Assembly (NCBI GenBank): GCA_900316755.1
Contig: ONED01000014.1
Coordinates: 17,520-55,773 of the forward strand
Direction: 5' to 3'
Source: an uncultured Eubacteriales bacterium
GTDB lineage: Bacteria; Bacillota; Clostridia; Lachnospirales; Lachnospiraceae
DNA length: 38,254 nucleotides
The position numbers and the translations under genes were made by a program. Position 1 is the stretch's first letter; each line of letters opens with the position of its first letter. The notes under the pieces were generated by a model. The model worked only from the letters and a program-made list of their open reading frames with translations. It was not told the DNA's origin and ran no database searches. Below, piece after piece: positions 1 through 7,863 of the stretch.

Positions 1-1155
1 CAGAAATGGGCAGAGACACTGGAGCTGGCAATCGGGAATCCGTTGTATCACTGGAGTCATCTGGAACTACAAAGATACTTCGGATACAATGGATGCCTAA
101 ACGGAGAAACGGCAGAAGAGGTCTGGAATCTGTGCAATCAGAAATTGGCGGAGGATGACATGACCGTTCGGAATATTATCCGGAAATCCAATGTGACATT
201 GCTTTGTACTACGGATGACCCGGTAGATTCTTTGGAGTGGCACGAGAAAATCAAAGAAGATAAGAGCTTTGATGTGCAGGTGCTTCCGGCATGGCGACCG
301 GATAAAGCCATGAATCTGGAAAAGGCAGATTACTTAGAGTATCTTGCACGATTAAGTGATGTGAGCGGCATAAAGGTGGAAACATTTTCTTCTCTGTTGG
401 AAGCACTTTCGGTGAGAATGGACTGGTTTGAAAAACACGGCTGTCGCATTTCGGATCATGGGCTGGAATATGTGATGTACGCGCCGGCCTCTGAGAAAGA
501 AATCGAGGCAATTTTTGCGAAAAGACGTTCCGGTGAGCAAGTGAGCAGAGAGGAGGAACTGAAATTCAAAACTGCTTTCATGCTTGCCATGGGAAAGGCA
601 TATCACAAAAAAGGTTGGGTGATGCAGCTTCATTATGGGGTAAAACGGGACAACAATCAGCGGATTTTTAAGAAATTGGGACCGGACACCGGTGTGGACT
701 GTATCAATAACTATGCGCCGTCCTCTGAGCTTGCGGATTACTTAAATGCACTTGTGATTACAGACGAACTGCCAAAGACCATTATTTACAGTCTGAATCC
801 GGTGGACAATGCGGCGATTGGCACGATTATCGGATGCTTTCAGGATGCATCCGCTGTTGGAAAGATTCAGCAGGGAAGCGCATGGTGGTTCAATGACCAC
901 AAGGCTGGGATGACAGAGCAGCTTACCTCTCTGGCAAACCTTGGTCTTCTTGGGAATTTCATTGGGATGCTGACCGATTCCAGAAGCTTTCTGTCTTACA
1001 CCAGACACGAATACTTCCGCAGAATCCTCTGTGAACTGATCGGGGGCTGGGTGGAGAACGGAGAGTATCCGGCAGATGATAAGGCTCTGGAAAAGATTGT
1101 TAAAGGAATCTCTTATAACAATGCAGTGAGATACTTTGGATTCGAACTGGCATAA
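1..1155 (+). CDS. uxaC: Glucuronate (uronate) isomerase, 5'-truncated by window edge
   Basis: Uronate isomerase converts D-glucuronate to D-fructuronate (and galacturonate to tagaturonate) in the cytoplasm, the first step of hexuronate breakdown. The frame is open from base 1, with residues QKWAETLELAIGNPLYHWSH before any usable start, so the first roughly 80 residues of a family that is usually about 465-470 long lie outside the window. The visible 384 residues include the LYHWSHLELQRYFG segment typical of UxaC, the LCTTDDPVDSLEWH block and the C-terminal SRSFLSYTRHEYFRRILC segment. The gene is the first visible member of a tight operon with eda, kdgK and uxuA. The family call is secure; which of the two uronates is preferred cannot be read from sequence. 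Confidence 0.96.
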   Translation, partial: QKWAETLELAIGNPLYHWSHLELQRYFGYNGCLNGETAEEVWNLCNQKLAEDDMTVRNIIRKSNVTLLCTTDDPVDSLEWHEKIKEDKSFDVQVLPAWRPDKAMNLEKADYLEYLARLSDVSGIKVETFSSLLEALSVRMDWFEKHGCRISDHGLEYVMYAPASEKEIEAIFAKRRSGEQVSREEELKFKTAFMLAMGKAYHKKGWVMQLHYGVKRDNNQRIFKKLGPDTGVDCINNYAPSSELADYLNALVITDELPKTIIYSLNPVDNAAIGTIIGCFQDASAVGKIQQGSAWWFNDHKAGMTEQLTSLANLGLLGNFIGMLTDSRSFLSYTRHEYFRRILCELIGGWVENGEYPADDKALEKIVKGISYNNAVRYFGFELA

Positions 1156-1186
1156 CGAAAGAAAAAACAATAAAAGGAGAAAGATT

Positions 1187-1825
1187 ATGAATGAATTATT
1201 GCAAAAAGTAGAAGAATTTGGTGTAGTTCCGGTGGTGGTTTTAAACGATGCAAAGGATGCCGCGCCGCTTGCGAAGGCATTATGTGAAGGGGGTCTTCCC
1301 TGTGCGGAAGTGACGTTCCGTACGGAGGCAGCGGAAGAATCCATCCGTATTATGGCCAGGGAGTTTCCGGAGATGGTTCTGGGTGCCGGTACCGTTTTGA
1401 CGACCGAACAGGTAGACCGCGCGGTGGCAGCAGGAGCAAAGTTTATTGTGAGCCCGGGATTTGATGCGGAGATTGTGGATTATTGTTTGAAAAAAGGAAT
1501 TACAGTGCTGCCCGGATGTATTACTCCATCCGAAGTAGCGCAGGCTGTGAAGCGCGGACTTGCTGTCGTGAAATTTTTTCCGGCAGAACAGTTCGGAGGG
1601 GTTGCCACTCTGAAAGCTCTTGCAGCTCCCTATACCGGTGTGAAATTTATGCCGACAGGTGGAATCAATGCAAAGAACCTGAAAGAGTATCTGAGTTTTT
1701 CGAAAATTTTGGCGTGCGGCGGGAGCTGGATGGTAAAAGGCGACTTGGTTGCTGCAGGAAAATTTGAAGAAATTAAAGCAATGACAAAAGAGGCAGTGGC
1801 TCTTGTAAAAGAAATCAGAGGTTAG
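1187..1825 (+). CDS. eda: KHG/KDPG aldolase
   Basis: Class I aldolase that splits 2-keto-3-deoxy-6-phosphogluconate into pyruvate and glyceraldehyde-3-phosphate; the family also cleaves 4-hydroxy-2-oxoglutarate. The 212-residue length is normal. The Schiff-base lysine is seen as K129 in VVKFFPAE, and the catalytic glutamate is probably E41 in AEVTFRTEAA. The motifs GAGTVL, SPGFD and LPGCITPSE are also present. I chose the ATG at 1187 because AAAGGAGAAAG lies just upstream; the longer in-frame start at 1136 would overlap uxaC and lacks a ribosome site. As the last enzyme of the hexuronate pathway it fits its place between uxaC and kdgK. Confidence 0.96.
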   Translation: MNELLQKVEEFGVVPVVVLNDAKDAAPLAKALCEGGLPCAEVTFRTEAAEESIRIMAREFPEMVLGAGTVLTTEQVDRAVAAGAKFIVSPGFDAEIVDYCLKKGITVLPGCITPSEVAQAVKRGLAVVKFFPAEQFGGVATLKALAAPYTGVKFMPTGGINAKNLKEYLSFSKILACGGSWMVKGDLVAAGKFEEIKAMTKEAVALVKEIRG

Positions 1826-1848
1826 AGGGAATCGGAGAGGAGAAGAAT

Positions 1849-2946
1849 ATGGATTTAAATTTAAAACCGGAAAAAGATTGTAGATATGACGCGGTTTCTC
1901 TGGGCGAGGTGATGCTTCGTCTGGATCCGGGAGAAGGACGGATTCGCACGGCACGTCAGTTCCGTGCGTGGGAAGGCGGCGGAGAATATAACGTGGTTCG
2001 GGGACTTCGGAGGTGCTTCGGATTAAACACAGCAGTTATCACCGCATTTGCGGACAACGAGGTAGGAATGTTAATGGAAGATTTTATCCTGCAGGGCGGT
2101 GTGGATACATCCTTAATCAAATGGATGCCGACGGATGGTATCGGCAGAGTATGCCGTAATGGGATTAATTTTACCGAAAGAGGATTTGGTATTCGCGGCG
2201 CGGTAGGATGCTCCGACCGTGCAAACACCGCTATCTCGAAAGCAACGCCGGAAGATTTTGATTTTGAGTATATTTTTGGGGAGCTGGGAGTGCGCTGGCT
2301 GCACACCGGCGGAATTTATGCAGCTTTGTCCGAGCAGTCCTGCGAAACGGTATTGGCGGCGATTAAAACAGCAAAAAAATACGGCACCATCGTATCGTAT
2401 GATTTGAACTACCGCCCTTCTATGTGGAGTGCCATCGGCGGACAGGAAAAAGCACAGGAAGTCAATAAAGAAATCGCAAAATATGTGGATGTGATGATTG
2501 GGAACGAGGAAGACTTTACGGCATGTCTCGGATTTGAAATTGAAGGAAATGATGAGAACTTAAAAGAGTTAAATATCGAAGGCTACAAGAAGATGATTAA
2601 CGAAGCAGTGAAGACCTATCCGAATTTTAAGGCGGTTGCCACAACGCTTCGCGAGGTGAAGACTGCTACGGTCAATGACTGGAGCGCCCTGTGCTGGGCA
2701 GGCGGGGAAATTTACAAGGCAAAAGATTATAAGGGATTGGAAATCATGGACCGCGTAGGAGGAGGAGATTCTTTCGCGTCGGGACTGATTTACGGTCTTA
2801 TGACAACCGGAGACGCTGAGGTAGCCGTAAATTATGGAGCTGCTCATGGGGCACTTGCCATGACAACACCGGGAGATACTACCATGGCGAGCAAAAAGGA
2901 AGTAGAGAGAATCATGGGCGGAGCCGGAGCGAGAGTGCAAAGATAA
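1849..2946 (+). CDS. kdgK: 2-keto-3-deoxygluconate kinase, PfkB family
   Basis: Ribokinase/PfkB-type sugar kinase, inferred from the operon to phosphorylate 2-keto-3-deoxygluconate to KDPG. The N-terminal SLGEVMLRLDPG block and the substrate-site segment GGGEYNVVRGLRR are seen. The C-terminal ATP/anion-hole motif reads DRVGGGDSFASG with the catalytic base D307; the usual second alanine of GAGD is glycine. At 365 residues it is longer than the roughly 310-340 of classical KdgK, as in the Firmicute subgroup often labelled just sugar kinase. GGAGAGGAGAAGAAT precedes the ATG. It sits 23 bp after eda and upstream of uxuA, whose product is its expected substrate. The family is certain, and the substrate comes from context. 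Confidence 0.9.
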   Translation: MDLNLKPEKDCRYDAVSLGEVMLRLDPGEGRIRTARQFRAWEGGGEYNVVRGLRRCFGLNTAVITAFADNEVGMLMEDFILQGGVDTSLIKWMPTDGIGRVCRNGINFTERGFGIRGAVGCSDRANTAISKATPEDFDFEYIFGELGVRWLHTGGIYAALSEQSCETVLAAIKTAKKYGTIVSYDLNYRPSMWSAIGGQEKAQEVNKEIAKYVDVMIGNEEDFTACLGFEIEGNDENLKELNIEGYKKMINEAVKTYPNFKAVATTLREVKTATVNDWSALCWAGGEIYKAKDYKGLEIMDRVGGGDSFASGLIYGLMTTGDAEVAVNYGAAHGALAMTTPGDTTMASKKEVERIMGGAGARVQR

Positions 2947-2974
2947 AGGAATTTTGTATAAGGAGGAACATTTT

Positions 2975-4060
2975 ATGCCAATGAAAATGGGGTGGAGATG
3001 GTATGGGGAAGGCAACGATAAAATCAGTCTTTCCGATATCAGACAGATTCCCGGAGTGACCAGTATCGTCTGGGCGCTGCATGATAAGATGCCCGGAGAG
3101 GTCTGGGAAGTGGAAGAAATTGCCAAGGTGCAAAAACAGTTGGAACCATATGGGTTTGATATGGACGTGGTAGAATCGGTCAACGTGCACGATGATATTA
3201 AGATTGGTCTGCCGACCCGTGATAAGTATATCGAGAACTATATTCAAACCATTCGTAATCTCTCCCAATTTGGAGTGAAGGTGATTTGTTACAATTTTAT
3301 GCCGGTGTTTGACTGGACCCGTACGGATTTATTTCATCCGGTGGGGGACGGCTCGACGGCATTATACTATGAAGCAAGCCGGATTCATGATGACCCGAAG
3401 GAAATGGCGGATTATATTTTGAATCATCTGGGAGGAATGACCTTTCCAGGCTGGGAGCCGGAGCGGATGGCGAAGCTGGATGAATTATTTGAGGCTTACA
3501 AGCCTGTTACAAAAGAAAAGCTCTGGGAAAACCTGAAATATTTTCTGGAAGCAATCATGCCGACCTGCCGCGAGTGCGATATTAAGATGGCAATTCATAT
3601 GGATGATCCGCCGTGGGATATTTTCGGTCTGCCCCGTCTTTTGACCTGTGAGGAGAATATAGACCGATTCCTTAAAATGGTGGATAATGAATACAACTGT
3701 CTGACATTGTGTTCGGGAAGCCTGAATGCAAATCCGGAAAATCATGTGGCGGAGATTGTACGCAAACACTGCGACCGGATTGCGTTCGCGCATATCCGGA
3801 ATGTGAAGCATTTCGAAAACGGTGATTTTCAGGAAGCAAGCCATCGGGACTGCGATGGAGACACCAGGATACTGGATATTTTGAAAGCCTACCATGACTG
3901 TGGGTTTGAAGGATATATTCGTCCGGACCATGGACGCCATCTCTGGGATGAAACGCCGGGAAATGTTCGACCGGGATATGGCTTATACGACCGTGCGCTC
4001 GGGGTCATGTATATGCTGGGTGTGTGGGATATGCTGGATAAATTGGATGCGGAGAGATAA
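2975..4060 (+). CDS. uxuA: Mannonate dehydratase
   Basis: Dehydrates D-mannonate to 2-keto-3-deoxygluconate, using a TIM barrel of the xylose-isomerase-like superfamily. The protein (361 residues) starts MPMKMGWRWYGEGND, matching the usual UxuA start (MKM-x-x-RWYG). Metal/substrate-site segments CYNFMPVFDWTRTDL, MAIHMDDPPW and RPDHGRHLWDE are visible. The ATG at 2975 follows an AAGGAGGAACA ribosome site; an in-frame ATG at 2954 precedes that site and is rejected. It is the last gene of the hexuronate operon. No terminator is obvious behind it. The fructuronate reductase (UxuB) that would supply mannonate is not in the window. Confidence 0.96.
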   Translation: MPMKMGWRWYGEGNDKISLSDIRQIPGVTSIVWALHDKMPGEVWEVEEIAKVQKQLEPYGFDMDVVESVNVHDDIKIGLPTRDKYIENYIQTIRNLSQFGVKVICYNFMPVFDWTRTDLFHPVGDGSTALYYEASRIHDDPKEMADYILNHLGGMTFPGWEPERMAKLDELFEAYKPVTKEKLWENLKYFLEAIMPTCRECDIKMAIHMDDPPWDIFGLPRLLTCEENIDRFLKMVDNEYNCLTLCSGSLNANPENHVAEIVRKHCDRIAFAHIRNVKHFENGDFQEASHRDCDGDTRILDILKAYHDCGFEGYIRPDHGRHLWDETPGNVRPGYGLYDRALGVMYMLGVWDMLDKLDAER

Positions 4061-4128
4061 ATTTGGGAGTGCATGTTGTGAATTTGCATAATTTTCCATT
4101 TTCTTTCCAAATATTTTTGCGAAATGTG

Positions 4129-4157
4129 TAGAAATCATCAGCGAAACGTTATATAAT
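4129..4157 (+). promoter_or_regulatory. Putative sigma-A promoter of glgCD
   Basis: A perfect TATAAT at 4152-4157 with a weak TAGAAA -35 at 4129-4134, spaced 17 bp, lies 32 bp upstream of the glgC start. It occupies the 130-bp gap after uxuA, so glgCD is probably its own transcription unit. Confidence 0.55.
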
Positions 4158-4189
4158 AGAAAGTACTAAATGAAAGAGAGGATTCGCTG

Positions 4190-5329
4190 ATGAAACAAAA
4201 CAATATGTTAGCAATGATTTTAGCCGGCGGACGTGGGTCAAGACTTCACGATTTAACGAACAAAGTAGCAAAACCCGCCGTTTCATACGGCGGGAAATAT
4301 CGTATCATTGACTTCCCACTCAGTAACTGCGCAAACAGTGACATCGACATTGTGGGCGTGCTTACACAGTATGAATCAGTACTTTTGAACAGCTATGTTG
4401 CAGCCGGCGGACGTTGGGGGTTGGATGCAAAGGACAGTGGTGTATTTGTACTGCCGCCACGTGAGAAAGCAGACGCAGACCTGGATGTATACCGGGGCAC
4501 AGCAGATGCTATTTCTCAGAACATCGATTTTGTTGATACATACAGTCCGGAATATGTTCTGATTCTGTCCGGAGACCATATCTACAAGATGAACTATGCC
4601 AAGATGCTGGAGGAGCATAAAGCAAACAATGCGGATGCTACGATTGCAGTAATTGAGGTGCCGATGAAAGAAGCCAGCCGTTTTGGTATCATGAATACCA
4701 ATGACACCGGACGAATTATTGAATTTGAAGAAAAGCCTGCTGAGCCAAAGAGTAATCTGGCTTCGATGGGAATCTACATATTTAATTGGAAGCTGCTTCG
4801 GGAAATGCTTATAGCCGATCGAGTGAATGAGGATTCCAATCATGATTTTGGTAAGGATATCATTCCTGCTATGCTGGAAGACGGAAGAAATCTATATGCG
4901 TACAAATTCCAAGGGTACTGGAAGGATGTAGGAACCATTGATTCTCTCTGGGAGGCAAATATGGATCTTCTTGACGCAGACTGCGAATTAGATTTAAGTG
5001 ACCCTGCGTGGAAGATTTATACAGAGGACGTTACGACCCTTCCACATTATGTCAGCGCAGATGCTGTGGTGAAAAATGCATTTGTGACACAAGGCTGCGT
5101 GATCAAAGGAGAAGTCACCGGATCTGTATTATTTACAGGCGTGAAAATCGGAAAAGACGCAAGGATAATAGATTCTGTCCTGATGCCGGGAGCTGTCGTT
5201 GAGGAAGGCGCGGTGGTAAATCGTGTGCTGGTTGCAGATGGCGTTACGATTGGAAAAGGAGCTGTCGTAGGTGCAGCTGACAGTGAACACATCGAACTGA
5301 TTGCAAAAGACGTAGAGGGGGTGCGATAA
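4190..5329 (+). CDS. glgC: Glucose-1-phosphate adenylyltransferase, catalytic subunit
   Basis: Makes ADP-glucose from glucose-1-phosphate and ATP, the committed step of bacterial glycogen synthesis. The 379-residue protein shows the nucleotidyltransferase loop [21 protein letters not shown], then [17 protein letters not shown], the metal-site region [13 protein letters not shown] and the [10 protein letters not shown] segment. The C-terminal third is a left-handed beta-helix of hexapeptide repeats (about residues 290-370). It lies directly before glgD with a single base between, and the two products form a heteromeric enzyme in Bacillota. The ATG at 4190 follows AAAGAGAGGATTCGCTG. No glycogen synthase or branching enzyme lies nearby. 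Confidence 0.97.
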   Translation: MKQNNMLAMILAGGRGSRLHDLTNKVAKPAVSYGGKYRIIDFPLSNCANSDIDIVGVLTQYESVLLNSYVAAGGRWGLDAKDSGVFVLPPREKADADLDVYRGTADAISQNIDFVDTYSPEYVLILSGDHIYKMNYAKMLEEHKANNADATIAVIEVPMKEASRFGIMNTNDTGRIIEFEEKPAEPKSNLASMGIYIFNWKLLREMLIADRVNEDSNHDFGKDIIPAMLEDGRNLYAYKFQGYWKDVGTIDSLWEANMDLLDADCELDLSDPAWKIYTEDVTTLPHYVSADAVVKNAFVTQGCVIKGEVTGSVLFTGVKIGKDARIIDSVLMPGAVVEEGAVVNRVLVADGVTIGKGAVVGAADSEHIELIAKDVEGVR

Positions 5330-5330
5330 C

Positions 5331-6446
5331 ATGGCAAAAGCATTTGGAATTATCAATACAACCGGAAATCACATCTGGGTAGAGGGAATGCAGGAATATC
5401 GTCCAATCGGAGCGTTTTCCTTTTTGGGCAGATATCGTGTCATCGACTTTCCGATGTCAAACTTCAGCAACAGTGATATTGACCGCATCCATGTTATGGT
5501 GGGCAATAATCCGCGTTCTTTGACAGAACACCTTGGAACCGGACGTCATTACAATATTAACTCAAAAAAAGGAAAGGTTCAGGTATTGTTTGCAGGTGCA
5601 CATTCCAGAAATGATATCTATAATACGGATATTGCGGCATTTGATGAAAATATGTACAGTATTGAAAGAATGAGGGAGCCGTATGTGATTATCGCACCGA
5701 GTTATATGGTGTTCAAGCAGAACTTCAAAGAGCTCTTGGACAGCCATATAGATTCCGAAGCAGACATTACGCTTTTGTATCACAGAATTGAGAATGCGAA
5801 CGAGGCATATCTGAATTGTGATTACGTTACCCTTAACCGTCAGAGGGGGGTGCTGGAAATCCGGAAAAATAGAGGAGATGAGGCACAGCGTGACATCTTT
5901 ATGGATACTTATGTGATGAAGACAGAGCTGTTTATTAAGCTGATTAAAAAAGCAAAAGCTCTTTCTTCTATGTATACGCTTCCTCAGATAGTAGGGCTTT
6001 CCTGTGAGGATTTGGATGTGCGCGGATATGAGCACAAAGGATATTTCGCGGCACTTACCGACTTAAAGAGCTATTATGAGGCCAATATGTCTCTGCTTGA
6101 TATTGAGAAAGCAGAAGATTTGATGAACGAAGAATGGCCGATTTACACCCGTACCAATGATTCCAGTCCGACAAAGTATTTTGCGGATGCGGAGGTAAAG
6201 CACGCGGTGGTTTCCAACGGATGTATGATAGAAGGTACGATTGAAAACTCCATTATCGGTCGTGGGTGTACGATTAAAAAGGGAGCTGTCATCAGAAATT
6301 CCGTTGTGCTTCCCGATACTTTTGTGGAAGAGGGAATCCACATTGAGTATCAGGTAATTGACAAGCACACGAGGCTTCTTCACTGTAAAGAACTCATTGG
6401 TACACCGCTGCAGCCGGGGTATGTGAGAAGAGGAGATACGCTGTAG
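5331..6446 (+). CDS. glgD: Glucose-1-phosphate adenylyltransferase, GlgD subunit
   Basis: Non-catalytic or regulatory partner of GlgC in Bacillota. The fold is retained (GRYRVIDFPMSNFSNSDI near residue 35 and C-terminal hexapeptide repeats such as NSIIGRGCTIKKGAVI). The N-terminal nucleotide loop is lost: where GlgC has GGRGSRL, GlgD reads IINTTGNHIWVEGMQEYRPI, consistent with loss of catalysis. Length is 371 residues. AGGGGGTGCGATAAC precedes the ATG, which falls one base after the glgC stop, so translation is probably coupled. A 13-bp hairpin follows the stop codon. Confidence 0.96.
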   Translation: MAKAFGIINTTGNHIWVEGMQEYRPIGAFSFLGRYRVIDFPMSNFSNSDIDRIHVMVGNNPRSLTEHLGTGRHYNINSKKGKVQVLFAGAHSRNDIYNTDIAAFDENMYSIERMREPYVIIAPSYMVFKQNFKELLDSHIDSEADITLLYHRIENANEAYLNCDYVTLNRQRGVLEIRKNRGDEAQRDIFMDTYVMKTELFIKLIKKAKALSSMYTLPQIVGLSCEDLDVRGYEHKGYFAALTDLKSYYEANMSLLDIEKAEDLMNEEWPIYTRTNDSSPTKYFADAEVKHAVVSNGCMIEGTIENSIIGRGCTIKKGAVIRNSVVLPDTFVEEGIHIEYQVIDKHTRLLHCKELIGTPLQPGYVRRGDTL

Positions 6447-6451
6447 GGTTC

Positions 6452-6495
6452 ACAGTTCAGCCACGATACAGGGTGTGGCTGAACTGTTTCGAAAA
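6452..6495 (+). terminator. Putative terminator after glgD
   Basis: A perfect 13-bp stem (6452-6464 with 6475-6487) and a 10-nt loop begin five bases after the glgD stop codon. It is followed only by TT-C-G-A6-T4, so the U-tract is weak. Confidence 0.6.
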
Positions 6496-6512
6496 AATTT
6501 TAAAAAAAGGGC

Positions 6513-6540
6513 TTGATTTTTTTCGAAAGACTGATATAAT
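6513..6540 (+). promoter_or_regulatory. Promoter of tRNA-Gln
   Basis: TTGATT (6513-6518) and TATAAT (6535-6540) are separated by 16 bp and lie 20 bp upstream of the tRNA. Confidence 0.6.
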
Positions 6541-6560
6541 GATATCGTTCGAGAAAAAAT

Positions 6561-6631
6561 TGCGGAATGGTGTAATGGTAGCACAGCAGACTCTGACTCT
6601 GTTAGTAGGGGTTCGAATCCCTTTTCCGTAG
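6561..6631 (+). tRNA. tRNA-Gln (anticodon CTG)
   Basis: All arms fold. The acceptor TGCGGAA pairs with TTCCGTA with one G-T wobble. The D stem is GTGT/GCAC. The anticodon stem is GCAGA/TCTGT with loop CTCTGAC, giving anticodon CTG, which reads CAG (glutamine). The T arm is AGGGG-TTCGAAT-CCCTT and the discriminator base is G. CCA is not encoded. It has its own promoter and a strong terminator just downstream, so it is transcribed alone. Confidence 0.95.
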
Positions 6632-6645
6632 CTTTTTATTTTGAG

Positions 6646-6677
6646 AGAGCTGACGTTAATGTCAGCTCTGTTTTTTT
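6646..6677 (+). terminator. Rho-independent terminator of tRNA-Gln
   Basis: A 9-bp perfect stem AGAGCTGAC/GTCAGCTCT with loop GTTAAT is followed by G and seven T. The convergent LacI-type gene ends inside the T run. Confidence 0.9.
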
Positions 6678-7740
6678 AATTTGCATTTGGCTCTTCGCCC
6701 CATGGTTGACATCCTTCGGTAGTTTCCCGGCGGATTAGAATAGGGGTGATAATTTTATGAATGGGCTTGTCCGTAAGGACGGGTCTGCGTTTTCTGCGTT
6801 CGTTCATCTGATTTACAAGCAGACTAACTGCTTCATGGGCAATAGTATCTATCTGCTGCCCGATGGTACTGATGGGAATGATTGCTTCCCGGGAAATCGG
6901 GGAGTTATCAAAGCCGATAATCAGGTAATCATCGGGCAAGGTGCCATATTTCCGGATAAGAATATTCAGAAGAATGTTGGCATCGGTATCGTTTGAGATG
7001 AAAATTCCTTTTTTCATACCATGATAATTCTGTTCGAGCTCTTCCACAATCGGAAGCAGGATGCGATAGGAAGTATCATAGTTGCGTCCCATTTCACGAA
7101 TAAAAACCTGATGCTTCAGTTTCTTTTCTGTGCAAAAATCACGGAATGCCTGTATTCGTCCGTAGGCAGGAACAGATTCTGATGCCAATGAGTTGATGTG
7201 GATGAGGACATCGCATTTGTGCCGGGCAAGCAGACTGGTAGCCTGATAGCCGCCCATATAGTTGTCGGTATTGACACTGGAGACATACTGATCTTCTCTT
7301 TCGATTGTGACAACCGGAATTTGCAGGTCCGCAAGTTCTCTGGAAGAGATGGAGTGACTCATGATAATCAACCCTTCTATCTTGTATGCCATCAGTTCCT
7401 GAATATAGCGTCGTTCTATTTCTTCCTGTTCATCGCCGATGAACACCAGAAATTTATAGCCAAATTCTTCATAAGTAGCCAAAATCTGATTCAGCATTTC
7501 AGAATAATAGTGGTGGTAAAGGTCCGGTACAATAATGCCTATAAATTCGGTTTTTCCGTTTGCCAGAATCCGAGCCACTTTATTTTCTTTATAATTCAAT
7601 TTTTCCAGTGCATCGGAAATAATCTGCTGGTTTTCCAAAGTAAGAGAATCCGGATTATTAAAATAACGTGAAATCGTTGTCTTGGAAAAGTGAGTATATT
7701 TAGCGATGTCACTAAAAGTTACATTCTTGTTGTTTCTCAT
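6676..7740 (-). CDS. LacI-family transcriptional regulator of the sucrose locus
   Basis: LacI/GalR regulator of 354 residues. The N-terminal helix-turn-helix and hinge are visible (VTFSDIAKYTHFSKTTISRY, then the NYKENKVARIL hinge region near residue 50), followed by the periplasmic-binding-protein-like effector domain (IGIIVPDLYHHYYSEM, IIGFDNSPISREAIIPISTI). The start at 7740 is preferred because AGGAGGTCATT lies directly before its ATG; the in-frame upstream ATG at 7791 lacks a site. It is divergent from the ABC importer and GH32/GH13 genes, with a phased operator set between them, so I infer a sucrose- or fructoside-responsive repressor that also controls itself. The ligand is not proven. 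Confidence 0.93.
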   Translation of the reverse strand: MRNNKNVTFSDIAKYTHFSKTTISRYFNNPDSLTLENQQIISDALEKLNYKENKVARILANGKTEFIGIIVPDLYHHYYSEMLNQILATYEEFGYKFLVFIGDEQEEIERRYIQELMAYKIEGLIIMSHSISSRELADLQIPVVTIEREDQYVSSVNTDNYMGGYQATSLLARHKCDVLIHINSLASESVPAYGRIQAFRDFCTEKKLKHQVFIREMGRNYDTSYRILLPIVEELEQNYHGMKKGIFISNDTDANILLNILIRKYGTLPDDYLIIGFDNSPISREAIIPISTIGQQIDTIAHEAVSLLVNQMNERRKRRPVLTDKPIHKIITPILIRRETTEGCQPWGEEPNAN

Positions 7741-7762
7741 AATGACCTCCTTTTTCGACATT

Positions 7763-7791
7763 AGTATAGCAAAAACGTGTGGCATAAGCAA
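7763..7791 (-). promoter_or_regulatory. Putative promoter of the LacI-type regulator
   Basis: On the minus strand TTGCTT (7786-7791) and TATACT (7763-7768) are 17 bp apart. The -10 box ends 22 bp upstream of the regulator start codon. The operator cluster starts 7 bp behind the -35 box. Confidence 0.45.
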
Positions 7792-7797
7792 GAGTAA

Positions 7798-7830
7798 TCG
7801 GTTAAGTAACCGGTTACTTTACCGGTTAAG
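7798..7830. promoter_or_regulatory. Triple LacI-type operator, CGGTTA every 12 bp
   Basis: CGGTTA occurs at 7799, 7811 and 7823, exactly 12 bp apart. The middle copy forms a perfect 16-bp palindrome AAGTAACCGGTTACTT (7804-7819) with the central CG typical of LacI-family operators. The cluster lies in the intergenic region shared by the regulator and the sugar-importer operon. It is the probable binding site of the divergent regulator. Confidence 0.75.
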
Positions 7831-7863
7831 CTGAGAAAGGGAAAGAGGAAAGGAGAAAGAGTT

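Noticed and set aside
742-1344. 200-residue open frame on the minus strand
   Set aside because: Lies over uxaC and eda; no domain resemblance.
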